Position numbers and translations under genes: made by a program. 64,000 nt of DNA from Bacteroidota bacterium (GTDB lineage: Bacteria > Bacteroidota > Bacteroidia > B-17B0 > Aurantibacillaceae). Every line of letters starts with the position of its first letter. Position 1 is the stretch's first letter. This document shows, piece by piece, positions 17,395-25,672 of this stretch. The notes under the pieces are model-generated. The model was not told the origin of the DNA and did no database searches. It worked only from the letters and a program-made list of their open reading frames with translations. The stretch is taken from NCBI GenBank assembly GCA_020403265.1, contig JADBXZ010000054.1:1-64000 (forward strand). Direction: 5' to 3'.

Positions 17395-18813
17395 CTATAA
17401 CAAGGTTGATGGACAAACGTAATCTGTTACTTTAAACAAATTACTTGCTTTTAAAGCATTAAAGCCTCCAGTCACATCAATTAAGTTATTGTATCCTCTT
17501 GCTTTTAATATCGAAATAAAAACCATAGAACGATACCCAGATGCACAATGTAAATAGTACTTTTTATCTTTATCAATCTTAGTCATGCTATCATTAATAA
17601 AATCTAAAGGAGCGTTAATGGCATCTAAAACATGTTCGCTATTATACTCGCTCGCTTTTCGAGCATCAATAATATGAACCTGGCCTTTTTTAGAAATTTC
17701 AGCTAACTCGTCGGCACTTACCGAATGAATTTGATCGATATCTTTATTAGCAGCTGTCCAAGCATCAAATCCTCCTTTCAAGTAACCTAATGCATTGTCA
17801 TAACCAACACGAGCCAAGCGCGTAATAACTTCTACTTCTCTTCCTTCATCGGCTACAATTAATATTTCCTGTTTTACACTAGGTATTAAAGTACCTACCC
17901 AAGTTGCAAAACTTCCATCAATTCCAATATTAACCGAATTAGGAATAAATCCTTTATTAAAGGTTTGTGGCTTGCGCGTATCAATGATTAAAGCTTGAGC
18001 CTGGTTTGCAGTCGCTTCAAATTCAACAACAGAAAGCGCTTTCGAACCTTTTTGCATTACTTGAACAATACTTTCGTACCCCTTAATATTCATTAATACA
18101 TTTTGAGGGAAATAACCCGGAGGCGGTACTAATCCGGTTAATATTTCTTTTATGAATTGTTCCTTTGTTAAATTAGGATTTAATGCATAATTCACTTTCT
18201 TTTGATTTCCTAAAGTATCAGTCGTTTCTTTACTCATGTTTTTACCGCAAGCACTTCCCGCACCATGATTAGGATACACAATTAAATCATCACTTAAAGG
18301 CATAATCTTATTACGTAAAGAATCATATAAATGACCCGCTAATTTCTCTTCGGTTAAATCAGCAATCACATGCTGCGCTAAATCAGGGCGACCAACATCT
18401 CCAATAAACAAGGTGTCTCCGCTAATTATACCATGTTCTTTTCCGTTCTCATCTATCAATAAGTAAGTTGTACTTTCCATGGTATGACCAGGCGTATGAA
18501 TCACTTTCACACTATAATTACCAACTTTAAACACCTGGCCATCAATGGCCGTAGTTGCCTGATAAGCAGGTTTAGCCGTTGGCCCAAAAACAATTTCAGC
18601 ACCTGCATTCTTCATTAAATCCAAATGTCCGCTCACAAAGTCTGCATGGAAATGGGTTTCAAACACATATTTAATTTTCGCATTATCTTTTTTTGCTCTA
18701 TGCATATATGGTTGCACTTCGCGCAATGGATCAAAAATTGCTGCTTCTCCGTTATTTTCTAAATAGTATGCTGCGTGAGCAATACATCCGGTATAAATTT
18801 GTTCTACTTTCAT
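17395..18813 (-). CDS. metallo-beta-lactamase/rhodanese fusion (CstB-like), paralogue 1
   Basis: A 472-residue protein. Residues 1-240 are a metallo-beta-lactamase domain of the persulfide dioxygenase type with THFHADFVSGH (His54, His56, Asp58) and HTPGHT. Residues 255-355 are a rhodanese-like domain without the catalytic cysteine (ILIVADEGREVEV). Residues 365-465 are an active-looking rhodanese with HCASGYRS (Cys423). This three-part order is that of Staphylococcus CstB, which oxidises persulfides to thiosulfate. A paralogue lies at 29905-31320. The start is the ATG shared in context (MKVEQIYTGC) by both. Confidence 0.92.
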   Translation of the reverse strand: MKVEQIYTGCIAHAAYYLENNGEAAIFDPLREVQPYMHRAKKDNAKIKYVFETHFHADFVSGHLDLMKNAGAEIVFGPTAKPAYQATTAIDGQVFKVGNYSVKVIHTPGHTMESTTYLLIDENGKEHGIISGDTLFIGDVGRPDLAQHVIADLTEEKLAGHLYDSLRNKIMPLSDDLIVYPNHGAGSACGKNMSKETTDTLGNQKKVNYALNPNLTKEQFIKEILTGLVPPPGYFPQNVLMNIKGYESIVQVMQKGSKALSVVEFEATANQAQALIIDTRKPQTFNKGFIPNSVNIGIDGSFATWVGTLIPSVKQEILIVADEGREVEVITRLARVGYDNALGYLKGGFDAWTAANKDIDQIHSVSADELAEISKKGQVHIIDARKASEYNSEHVLDAINAPLDFINDSMTKIDKDKKYYLHCASGYRSMVFISILKARGYNNLIDVTGGFNALKASNLFKVTDYVCPSTLL

Positions 18814-18921
18814 TTTATACTAATTTTTAATTTTGTTTATTATTGCGTATTATCTTTAATAAGTTATGGGCATCTAATTCTGCATTTTTTCATCATCTAT
18901 TTATATTTTGAATTCTAATTC

Positions 18922-19032
18922 TTAATTCAATAATAATATATCTTTATTAGGAGCATATAACTTATAAAATAGATAACCAAACCCAGCCAGTAGATGAAGA
19001 AGTACAATGATTAAAGTAATAGCTGATAACAT
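18922..19032 (-). CDS. putative 36-residue membrane protein
   Basis: A short open frame starting MLSAITLIIVLLHLLAGFGY, one membrane helix, ending YAPNKDILLLN. It sits between the CstB-like gene and a divergent gene. Upstream are a GAAATTTG element (complement 19050-19057) and a CTGAG-AAAT-ATCAT palindrome whose centre is 33 bp from it, the spacing seen at other promoters here. No strong ribosome-binding site is visible, which is usual in this phylum. Function unknown; it may share a transcript with the CstB-like gene 108 bases downstream. Confidence 0.45.
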   Translation of the reverse strand: MLSAITLIIVLLHLLAGFGYLFYKLYAPNKDILLLN

Positions 19033-19049
19033 ATCTTGAGTTTTTAGCA

Positions 19050-19093
19050 CAAATTTCGTTTCGAAAATTCACATAAATACTGAGAAATATCAT
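19050..19093 (-). promoter_or_regulatory. weak promoter with FNR-like box before the 36-aa frame
   Basis: GAAATTTG at complement 19050-19057 (6 of 8 of TAnnTTTG counting the fixed positions loosely) and CTGAG-AAAT-ATCAT at 19080-19093, centres 33 bp apart. The geometry is right but both elements are degenerate. Confidence 0.35.
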
Positions 19094-19128
19094 TTTATTA
19101 GGCGAAAACTATTAACTAAAAACTATAT

Positions 19129-19173
19129 GTAACTTAAGTTACTGACACAAGGTTAATACGCATCGTATCTTTG
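19129..19173 (+). promoter_or_regulatory. promoter with perfect GTAAC-TTAA-GTTAC palindrome
   Basis: The 14-base palindrome GTAACTTAAGTTAC lies at 19129-19142 and a TATCTTTG -7 element at 19166-19173. The centres are 34 bp apart. This is the most symmetric member of the GTnAC set and precedes the 133-aa gene at 19184. Confidence 0.7.
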
Positions 19174-19183
19174 AGAAAAGATC

Positions 19184-19585
19184 ATGACTATGGAAAATCA
19201 ATATATTAAAGGCGTAAGAGCCAGTTCAAATATCTTTAGAAAACTCGGTACTTATTTAGATTTGAAGAAAGGACTATACAAAAACTACGAACGTATTTTC
19301 GGTATCACCATAGGGTCGTGGCAAAAACTACCCAGATTAGATTATATTTTAATGTTTAAAACGTTATATATAAAATGCGAAGGGTGTAATCCGGAAGATT
19401 TTGAAGATGAGCATGGTTCCGTTTATCAATTAAGTTTGGTTTACAATAAAAACAGAAAATTAATTGTACACGAAAGTACACATAAGCAAGAAATAGTTGC
19501 CTTAGCAAAAAGCCTAAAATCCTTTTACCAAATAAATATTAAAGACTCGGCAAGTGACAGACGAAATCCAAAATGGATTGATTAA
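19184..19585 (+). CDS. 133-residue protein of unknown function
   Basis: A soluble basic protein without signal peptide or membrane segment. The central region (YILMFKTLYIKCEGCN) and the second half (SVYQLSLVYNKNRKLIVHEST ... EIVALAKSLKSFYQI) alternate strands and end with a helix, reminiscent of a small PH-like fold; this is only an impression. The tail reads DSASDRRNPKWID. The start could be the second Met two codons later. It has its own promoter with the GTAACTTAAGTTAC operator, so it probably belongs to the same regulon as the neighbouring sulfur genes. It converges head-on with arsA with no gap. Confidence 0.75.
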   Translation: MTMENQYIKGVRASSNIFRKLGTYLDLKKGLYKNYERIFGITIGSWQKLPRLDYILMFKTLYIKCEGCNPEDFEDEHGSVYQLSLVYNKNRKLIVHESTHKQEIVALAKSLKSFYQINIKDSASDRRNPKWID

Positions 19586-21367
19586 TTATGTCTTAACCGG
19601 ATTATAAATAGATAAGATTGCAGGTAGTAATTTTTCTTCGGGTATGTATGGTAAAATATAAGTTCTACTCGTTAAGTTCTCCTTAATATTTTTAATAATT
19701 GACTCTTCATTAGAAGCTCGCTTCAATAATAGAGGGTCTTTTATATTTTTAACTGCCGATAAACATTGATTAATAACCCAGCCATATGGAACAATGCCTG
19801 CTCTTTTCAAGTCCTTTTGTAAAGCATCAGCTTCACGCATGGGCGTTGTTTCAGGTAGAGCAATCAATAAAATCTTAGCAAAATTAGCATCTTGTAAAGA
19901 CATATACGGCGTCGTAATTCTGTCAGGATTTAAAGTAGTAGTTTTTAAAATCTCTTTGTGATATTTTCCAGTTGTATCTAATAACAAAAGCGTATGTCCT
20001 GTTGGAGCTGTATCCATCACAACAAACTGTCGCTTAGCTTTATTAATAGCTTTTGAGAACACGTTAAATACTGCAACTTCTTCGTTACAAGGTGACTTTA
20101 AATCTTCGGCCAATAATTTCTTAGCTTCTTCATTTAAGTTTTTACTTTTTTGTTCAAATATTTTATCCGTATAAACTTTAGTTTCAACTTTTGGGTCAAT
20201 TCTTTCCACAGTTAAAGTTATAGGTAATTCATTTAATTGATTGATGAAATCTTTCACATGAGCTGCGGGATCTGTTGTTGTTAAAAGTACTTCATGCCCT
20301 CTATTGGCCAGCATAGTTGCAATAGAAGCTGCTACAATAGTTTTACCAACACCGCCTTTACCCATAGTCATTATTAATCCATGATTTCCACTTGATTCTA
20401 AAGAATCAACTAATTCATGAAGATTACTTAAAGTAATGGTTGCTTCTTGAGCTATAGCAATCTCTTTATCAATGATTATTTTTTGTAAATCCTTATTAAA
20501 CAAAGATCTTAATTTTTGTACACCCAAAATATTATAAGGCAACAAAGGATAATCCAATCTTTCTAATTCTTTTAATGCTTCAGGCATTTCAGACATTTGC
20601 TTTTTAGCAATAGCTTCAATTTTGGCGCCTAATTCATCGCTTTTATCAATGGCATCATAAACTCCATTAATTAATAATTTTTGATTTGCGAAACCTAAAG
20701 CTTTCAATTCGATACTAGTTCGATTGGCTTCTTTTAGGGATGCTTTTTCAGTTCGAGAAACTAAAAAGAAGGTTGTTTGTTTTGGATCTCTTAAACTCGT
20801 AATAACTTTCTTATATCTATCCTTACTGCTTTTCAATGCTGTAGAAGGGCCAATGCAAGATGCTCCTCCCGGATTTTTTTCTAAAAAATCATCCCAAGCA
20901 GCTGGTAATTCTAACAAACGAATTGTATGACCAGTTGGAGCTGTATCAAAAATAATGGTATCATAATTTTCATGATTACCTTCTCCTGTTATAAATCTTG
21001 AAAACTCATCAAAAGAAGCGATCTCCGTTGTACATGCACCAGATAAACCTTCTTTAATTTTATGAATTTCTTCAGATGAAGCATTATTCCTTAAAGGTTC
21101 AATCGCTCTTTCTCTATACTCGTCGGCAGAAGTATCCGGATTAATATTGATTGTAAATAAATTAGGTAACTCTTTGTGAGCAGTAATTTTATCTAAAACC
21201 GAACATCCCAAAACATCCTCTAAATTAGAAGCTGGATCGGTACTAATTAACAACACTTTTTTTCCTCTATCAGCTAATTCAACAGCTGTTGCGCAAGCTA
21301 GTGATGTTTTACCTACCCCACCTTTTCCAGTAAAGAATAAATATTTTGTGTATTCGGTTCCCATCAT
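19586..21367 (-). CDS. arsA: ArsA-type ATPase with two nucleotide-binding halves
   Basis: A 593-residue soluble ATPase of the ArsA/Get3 family. It has two deviant Walker A loops, GKGGVGKT at residues 14-21 and at 336-343. Cysteines fall in the contexts that bind arsenite in E. coli ArsA: C112 (SGACTTEI), C171 (GASCIGP) and C427 (KSPCNEE). Both DTAPTGHT signal loops are present. The metalloid site thus looks intact, yet no ArsB or Acr3 permease is in view. It follows cbpM by 8 bases in the order dnaJ-like, cbpM, arsA, which suggests a chaperone-linked task. Confidence 0.9.
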   Translation of the reverse strand: MMGTEYTKYLFFTGKGGVGKTSLACATAVELADRGKKVLLISTDPASNLEDVLGCSVLDKITAHKELPNLFTININPDTSADEYRERAIEPLRNNASSEEIHKIKEGLSGACTTEIASFDEFSRFITGEGNHENYDTIIFDTAPTGHTIRLLELPAAWDDFLEKNPGGASCIGPSTALKSSKDRYKKVITSLRDPKQTTFFLVSRTEKASLKEANRTSIELKALGFANQKLLINGVYDAIDKSDELGAKIEAIAKKQMSEMPEALKELERLDYPLLPYNILGVQKLRSLFNKDLQKIIIDKEIAIAQEATITLSNLHELVDSLESSGNHGLIMTMGKGGVGKTIVAASIATMLANRGHEVLLTTTDPAAHVKDFINQLNELPITLTVERIDPKVETKVYTDKIFEQKSKNLNEEAKKLLAEDLKSPCNEEVAVFNVFSKAINKAKRQFVVMDTAPTGHTLLLLDTTGKYHKEILKTTTLNPDRITTPYMSLQDANFAKILLIALPETTPMREADALQKDLKRAGIVPYGWVINQCLSAVKNIKDPLLLKRASNEESIIKNIKENLTSRTYILPYIPEEKLLPAILSIYNPVKT

Positions 21368-21375
21368 TTTCTATT

Positions 21376-21675
21376 TTAATCTTCGTTATCGTACAATTTT
21401 AATTTGTTTTGTGTTATTCTCAACTCGTCTTGCAAATTATGAATACGATTTAATAAAAGAAAAATCACATCTATTCCTTCCATATTAATATTTAAATCAT
21501 AATGCATGCGCATCATTTTTTCAACCTCTTTTAACTGCTCTTGATGTAAGTATTTATTATCCTCTTGAACAATGATTTTAATTAATCCAAACTCATTTAA
21601 AGAGTTAAAAAATGAAAACTCAATTTCATGATTAGCACAAAAATGTTCTATTAATATTAAATCTCTAGTTTCCAT
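21376..21675 (-). CDS. CbpM-like chaperone modulator
   Basis: A 99-residue acidic protein with a MerR-like helix-turn-helix type start (LILIEHFCANHEIEFSF) and C-terminal coiled helix (LLNRIHNLQDELRITQNKL), as in CbpM. CbpM binds the J-domain of the DnaJ homologue CbpA and inhibits it. The gene overlaps the 3' end of the upstream cbpA-like gene by 11 bases, matching the usual cbpAM arrangement. Confidence 0.82.
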   Translation of the reverse strand: METRDLILIEHFCANHEIEFSFFNSLNEFGLIKIIVQEDNKYLHQEQLKEVEKMMRMHYDLNINMEGIDVIFLLLNRIHNLQDELRITQNKLKLYDNED

Positions 21676-22576
21676 TTGTTCTCAATTTTGATAATTCAGT
21701 AAATAATTCTTTTTCTTTTTCGGTTAAATGAGTAGGAAGTTTAACATTGTAGGTGATATATAAATCACCAAACTCACCTTCTTTTTTATAAACAGGAAAT
21801 CCTTTGCCTTTTAATTTAACCTTTGTATTACTTTGGGTCTCTGGCGCAATTTTCAATTTCACTTTTCCATCTAAAGTATCCACCTGTATATCCCCACCTA
21901 ATAAGGCTGTATACAAATCTAAATCAACATTAGCATATAAATTACTTCCCTCTCGTTTAAATTTGGGATGATTAGCAATCGTAAACGTAATATACAAATC
22001 ACCGTTTGGTCCACCGTTTACTCCAGGCGTTCCATGACCAGTAATTTTAATCACTTGACCATTCTCAACACCGGCAGGAATGGTTAATCGAATACTTTTA
22101 CCATTAACCGTTAAGGTTTGTTGTTGTGTTTTATAAACATCCATTAAATTTAAATGTAATTCGGCATTCAAATCCTGCCCTCTAAATTTAGTTTGTTTGC
22201 TTCTGCCACCCGCACCCGAACCATACATCGATTCAAAAAACTCAGAAAAGTCTCCAGAAAAATCTTCGTACTCACCACGATTAGTTTGCTTACCTCCTGA
22301 ACTTCCTCGTGATTGAGATTGTTGCTGATTTGCTTTTTCAAACTCATCCGCATGCTTCCAATCCTTTCCATACTTATCGTATTTCTTTCTTTTTTCAGGA
22401 TCACTTAATACCTCATTTGCTTCATTAATTTGCTGAAATTTCATTTTAGCATTTTCATCATTCGGGTTTAAATCGGGATGATACTTTCGAGCTAACTTGC
22501 GATAAGCCGCTTTAATGTCTGCCTCAGTAGAGGTTTTTTGAATTTCTAATATTTTATAGTAATCAATGAATTCCAT
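21665..22576 (-). CDS. cbpA: DnaJ/CbpA-type Hsp40 without zinc finger
   Basis: A 303-residue co-chaperone. The J-domain is at residues 4-68 with HPD at 33-35 (KYHPDLNP), then a Gly/Ser/Gln-rich linker (about 80-115), then two C-terminal peptide-binding domains (about 130-295). The CxxCxGxG zinc repeats of true DnaJ are absent, as in CbpA. It heads the operon with cbpM and arsA. Upstream are a TAGCTTTG element and FNR-like boxes. Confidence 0.93.
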   Translation of the reverse strand: MEFIDYYKILEIQKTSTEADIKAAYRKLARKYHPDLNPNDENAKMKFQQINEANEVLSDPEKRKKYDKYGKDWKHADEFEKANQQQSQSRGSSGGKQTNRGEYEDFSGDFSEFFESMYGSGAGGRSKQTKFRGQDLNAELHLNLMDVYKTQQQTLTVNGKSIRLTIPAGVENGQVIKITGHGTPGVNGGPNGDLYITFTIANHPKFKREGSNLYANVDLDLYTALLGGDIQVDTLDGKVKLKIAPETQSNTKVKLKGKGFPVYKKEGEFGDLYITYNVKLPTHLTEKEKELFTELSKLRTNGN

Positions 22577-22991
22577 ATTTATTGTATTAAATCATGAACT
22601 ATATTTTGATGAACACCATCAAACACAAAGCTATATCATAAAAACAGATAACAGCAGTTTAACTTACTGACAATAATCATTAAAAGAACTGATTATTAAT
22701 ACCAAATAAATATAATTGACGCATCTCAAGTAATACACTCGCTATTTACTTTATTTTTTAAAAGACAGAAAACGCTGCGCCCTTCCTAAAACAATCTCAA
22801 TCATAGCCAATAACCTTAGATTAAGGTTGTAAACTATGTAAAGCACAATAAATTCATCTTATATATTATAAAAACCTTACTTATTGCAAGATTTTCATGA
22901 TTTTAATTTTATTTTAAACTAAATCAAAGAAATGATGTTATATAGTTAAAATACAAGTTTGTATTAATAAATTAACTAAAATAAAAAACAA
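22577..22991. other. 415-bp intergenic regulatory region
   Basis: A divergent spacer between the cbpA operon and the fasciclin gene. It holds FNR-like boxes at 22667-22680 and 22689-22702, a TTGA-N6-TCAA palindrome at 22716-22729 with no assigned promoter, and a 7-bp inverted repeat AACCTTA/TAAGGTT at 22812-22828. No coding frame of interest is seen. Confidence 0.6.
22626..22702 (-). promoter_or_regulatory. cbpA-cbpM-arsA promoter with paired FNR-like boxes
   Basis: TAGCTTTG is at complement 22626-22633. CTGAC-AATA-ATCAT is at 22667-22680 and the half-degenerate CTGAT-TATT-AATAC at 22689-22702, with centres 22 bp apart. The nearer box is 44 bp from the -7 element, 11 bp (one helical turn) more than at the other promoters here. 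Confidence 0.42.
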
Positions 22992-23507
22992 ATGAAAAAA
23001 ATTTTGAAACCAGTACTCGTAGCTTTATCTTTAATTTTTACAGGATTTGCTAATGCGCAAACATCAGATGTAGTTGATATTGCAATAAGCTCTAAAGATC
23101 ACACAACATTAGTTGCAGCGGTGAAAGCAGCAGACTTAGTTACTACATTAAAGGGTAAAGGACCTTTCACAGTATTTGCTCCATCAAATAGTGCGTTTGA
23201 TAAATTACCTAAAGGTACTGTTGAAAGTTTATTAAAACCAGAAAGTAAAGAAGCTTTAGTAAAGCTACTAACTTACCATGTAGTTTCTGGTAATTTAAAA
23301 GCAAGTGATGTTTTAGCTGCTATTAAAGCCGGAAAAGGAAAAGCAATTGTAAAAACAGTGCAAGGAGAAAACTTAATTGCTACCTTAGAAAATGGTAAAG
23401 TAATTTTAACTGACGAAAAAGGTGGGAAAGCAGTTGTTACAGCAACAGATTTAACTGCAAGTAACGGTGTAGTGCACGTTATCGACTCAGTAGTAATGCC
23501 AAAATAA
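22992..23507 (+). CDS. secreted fasciclin-domain protein
   Basis: A 171-residue protein with a signal peptide (1-22, ending ANAQ) and one fasciclin (FAS1) domain. The H1 motif is GPFTVFAPSNSAFDKLP, the YH-type motif LLTYHVVSG and the H2 region NGVVHVIDSVVMPK. Such proteins act at the cell surface or in the matrix; the ligand is unknown. It is followed by a strong terminator at 23524. Confidence 0.94.
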   Translation: MKKILKPVLVALSLIFTGFANAQTSDVVDIAISSKDHTTLVAAVKAADLVTTLKGKGPFTVFAPSNSAFDKLPKGTVESLLKPESKEALVKLLTYHVVSGNLKASDVLAAIKAGKGKAIVKTVQGENLIATLENGKVILTDEKGGKAVVTATDLTASNGVVHVIDSVVMPK

Positions 23508-23523
23508 TTTTTGATAAATTCTT

Positions 23524-23560
23524 AAACGCATCGTTTTCAAAAGAAAACGATGCGTTTTTG
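23524..23560 (+). terminator. rho-independent terminator of the fasciclin gene
   Basis: A perfect 15-bp stem (23524-23538 with 23543-23557) around an AAAA loop, ending in a T-rich run, 17 bases after the stop codon. Confidence 0.85.
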
Positions 23561-23584
23561 TTATACGATATACAGCTTCGAAAA

Positions 23585-24031
23585 TCAAAAAAATAGGCGA
23601 GTACCTTCTTTGTAATTCTCATATTCATTATACTTTTCAATCAAAAGAGATTCCTCATACTTTGATTTATAATAAAATAAAATGAGTAATATAAATGAAA
23701 TTGCTAATTGCCAATAACTACCAGTATAAAAAGCAATACCTATAGCTGCCAAAAATATGCCTGAATAAATAGGATGACGAACATATTTATACAATCCTGT
23801 ATTGATTAAAGATCCGTTTTCTTTAGGCGTTGGAAAAGGAATTAGATTTTTATTTAATTGTAAAATGGCAATTACAATAATTAAAAAGCCAAGAACTGAA
23901 ATAACAACACCTGTGTATTTTAGAATAAATGGCGTTTTAAAAGCATAAGTTATAAACGGAATATAAAAGATGGTCAATAAAATAAATTGAATGGTAACAA
24001 GTAATATGTCTTTTGTCTTAATTTTACGCAT
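23585..24031 (-). CDS. isoprenylcysteine/phospholipid methyltransferase-like membrane protein
   Basis: A 148-residue integral membrane protein with about four segments. The C-terminal motif GLYKYVRHPIYSGIFLAAIG followed by EESLLIEKYNEYENYKEGTRLFF is the ICMT/PEMT S-adenosylmethionine-dependent methyltransferase signature. The bacterial substrate is unknown. It lies 29 bases after the frameshifted rhodanese gene and probably shares the MFS-rhodanese transcript. Confidence 0.88.
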   Translation of the reverse strand: MRKIKTKDILLVTIQFILLTIFYIPFITYAFKTPFILKYTGVVISVLGFLIIVIAILQLNKNLIPFPTPKENGSLINTGLYKYVRHPIYSGIFLAAIGIAFYTGSYWQLAISFILLILFYYKSKYEESLLIEKYNEYENYKEGTRLFF

Positions 24032-24060
24032 ACTCTAAATATAAGCAATTCAATCACATA

Positions 24061-24368
24061 TTACTCCCAACCAAAAGTTCCGCCACAAAGCCAATAGGCA
24101 TTTTTAAATCCTAATTCTTTGAACTTATCTGAACCAACTGTTGATCTTCCTCCGCCCTTTCCGCAGGCAGTTACTATAACATCATCTTTATCAAACAAGT
24201 CACTTGCAAAATTTATTTGAGATAGTTCTGCATAGCTCCAGGAATATGTTTTTCTTCAAATTCCTCTTTGCTTCTCACGTCAATAATTTTAACATGTTGC
24301 TTTTTCAAAATAATAAATTGTTTTAATTCATCTAAAGGCAAACAATTTTTATGCGATACATTCTCCAT
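24061..24368 (-). pseudogene. rhodanese gene with a one-base frameshift
   Basis: From the ATG at 24368 the frame reads a normal rhodanese start (VKIIDVRSKEEFEEKHIPGA) and then stops after 52 residues. Shifting frame near 24230-24234 restores AELSQINFASDLFDKDDVIVT, the active loop CGKGGGRS and the ending WLCGGTFGWE, stopping at 24061. A single missing base therefore splits an otherwise complete single-domain rhodanese. It may be a real inactivation or a sequencing error in an AT-rich stretch. The start overlaps the MFS gene end by 20 bases. Confidence 0.8.
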
Positions 24369-25620
24369 GAGATTTATTTTTAGATGATAAAAAACTCCAT
24401 ATTTTTTTCGAGTCATCATTTTGACATTTCATTCTGTATCGTATAACTAATGATGATATCAATGTTAATAATCCAATAGTAATAATTGAGGCATTAATTC
24501 CTAAAGCATCTGCTATAATTCCAGTTAAAATAGCACCAATAGCATAGCCTAAATCTCTCCACAAGCGAAAGATTCCTAAACTTTTTGGTCTATCAATTGG
24601 ATTTGTATTTTCGGCAACCGTTGCTAAAAATGTAGGATATACCATAGCTGTTCCCCAACCTAAAATAACCGATACTATCATATAATGACTCATTGTTTCT
24701 GCCCATGGCATAACTAATAAAGCTAATCCTTGCAATAACATTCCTGTAAACAACATATCTTTTTTACAAAAATAATCGGCCATTTTACCTGTTACTAACT
24801 GACCTAAACCCCATACTGCTGGATAGTTTGCTGTAATAATGCCTATTTGCTCTAAACTAAAATTCTTTTGAAATAATAGGATCGGAAAAATTCCCCACAC
24901 CATTCCATCATTTAAATTATTAATTAATCCAGCCTGCGTAACGGAACCTAAATTTTTGTTTTTCCAAGTTGTATCCCAAAATATATTTTTCAATAAGGGA
25001 ATATCATTTGAACTCAATTCTTTTGCCACATGATGTTTCGTGTCCTTAATTAAAAACCAACTTCCTAGTAAACCTAATATTGACAAAACAATACCAATCA
25101 TAAATGGATAAGGTCTTAAACCATATTCTCCCGCAATCCAACCGGTTAAAAAAGCAACAATAGCAACCGATAAATAACCTGCAAATTCATTTAATCCCAT
25201 GGCAAATCCTCTTTGTTTTTCGCCCACTAAATCAATTTTCATCACTACGGTGCTGCTCCATGTTAAGCCTTGATTAATTCCTAACAACACATTGGCTGCA
25301 ATCATCCAATTCCAATGATTAGCAAACATTAAAATAAATGGAACTGGTAAAGCAAATAACCAACCTATGACTAATAAATTTTTACGACCAACTTTGTTAG
25401 CTAAAGCCCCTGTAAAATAGTTAGTAACGGCTTTTACAATACCAAATACTACAATAAACGACAAGATGGCTGTTTTAGCAGCTATATGAAATTCACCTTC
25501 GGCTATTTGAGGGAGGATAGCTCTTTCTAAACCAACCATACCGCCCACAAAAGCATTAATAATAACCAATAGTGTAAATTGCTTCCAGTTTTCTTTTAGT
25601 CCTAATTTAACGGTTTCCAT
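24349..25620 (-). CDS. major facilitator superfamily transporter
   Basis: A 423-residue protein with twelve predicted membrane segments. The loop NKVGRKNLLVIGW is the MFS loop-2/3 signature. Substrate unknown. The next gene is a rhodanese overlapping by 20 bases, hinting at a sulfur-related solute. A Crp-type regulator is encoded just upstream on the same strand. A TAATTTTG element with a CATATG-centred palindrome 33 bp away forms its likely promoter. Confidence 0.88.
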   Translation of the reverse strand: METVKLGLKENWKQFTLLVIINAFVGGMVGLERAILPQIAEGEFHIAAKTAILSFIVVFGIVKAVTNYFTGALANKVGRKNLLVIGWLFALPVPFILMFANHWNWMIAANVLLGINQGLTWSSTVVMKIDLVGEKQRGFAMGLNEFAGYLSVAIVAFLTGWIAGEYGLRPYPFMIGIVLSILGLLGSWFLIKDTKHHVAKELSSNDIPLLKNIFWDTTWKNKNLGSVTQAGLINNLNDGMVWGIFPILLFQKNFSLEQIGIITANYPAVWGLGQLVTGKMADYFCKKDMLFTGMLLQGLALLVMPWAETMSHYMIVSVILGWGTAMVYPTFLATVAENTNPIDRPKSLGIFRLWRDLGYAIGAILTGIIADALGINASIITIGLLTLISSLVIRYRMKCQNDDSKKIWSFLSSKNKSHGECIA

Positions 25621-25624
25621 GTCA

Positions 25625-25668
25625 CAAAATTAGGGTGACTAAAACCAGAACTACTTTACATATGATAA
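25625..25668 (-). promoter_or_regulatory. promoter of MFS-rhodanese operon with TTTACATATGATAA box
   Basis: TAATTTTG is at complement 25625-25632. TTTACATATGATAA at 25655-25668 has its centre 33 bp away. The box belongs clearly to neither the GTnAC nor the TGAT set and may be read by the adjacent Crp-type regulator (25673-26251). Confidence 0.45.
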
Positions 25669-25672
25669 GAAA

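Noticed and set aside
22716-22729. TTGA-N6-TCAA palindrome as an active FNR site
   Set aside because: No TAnnTTTG-like element lies at the 33-bp spacing in either direction; it is listed only as part of the intergenic region.
24213-24419. A separate 68-residue protein
   Set aside because: It is the first part of the frameshifted rhodanese; an ATG upstream at 24419 lies within the MFS coding region and adds nothing rhodanese-like.
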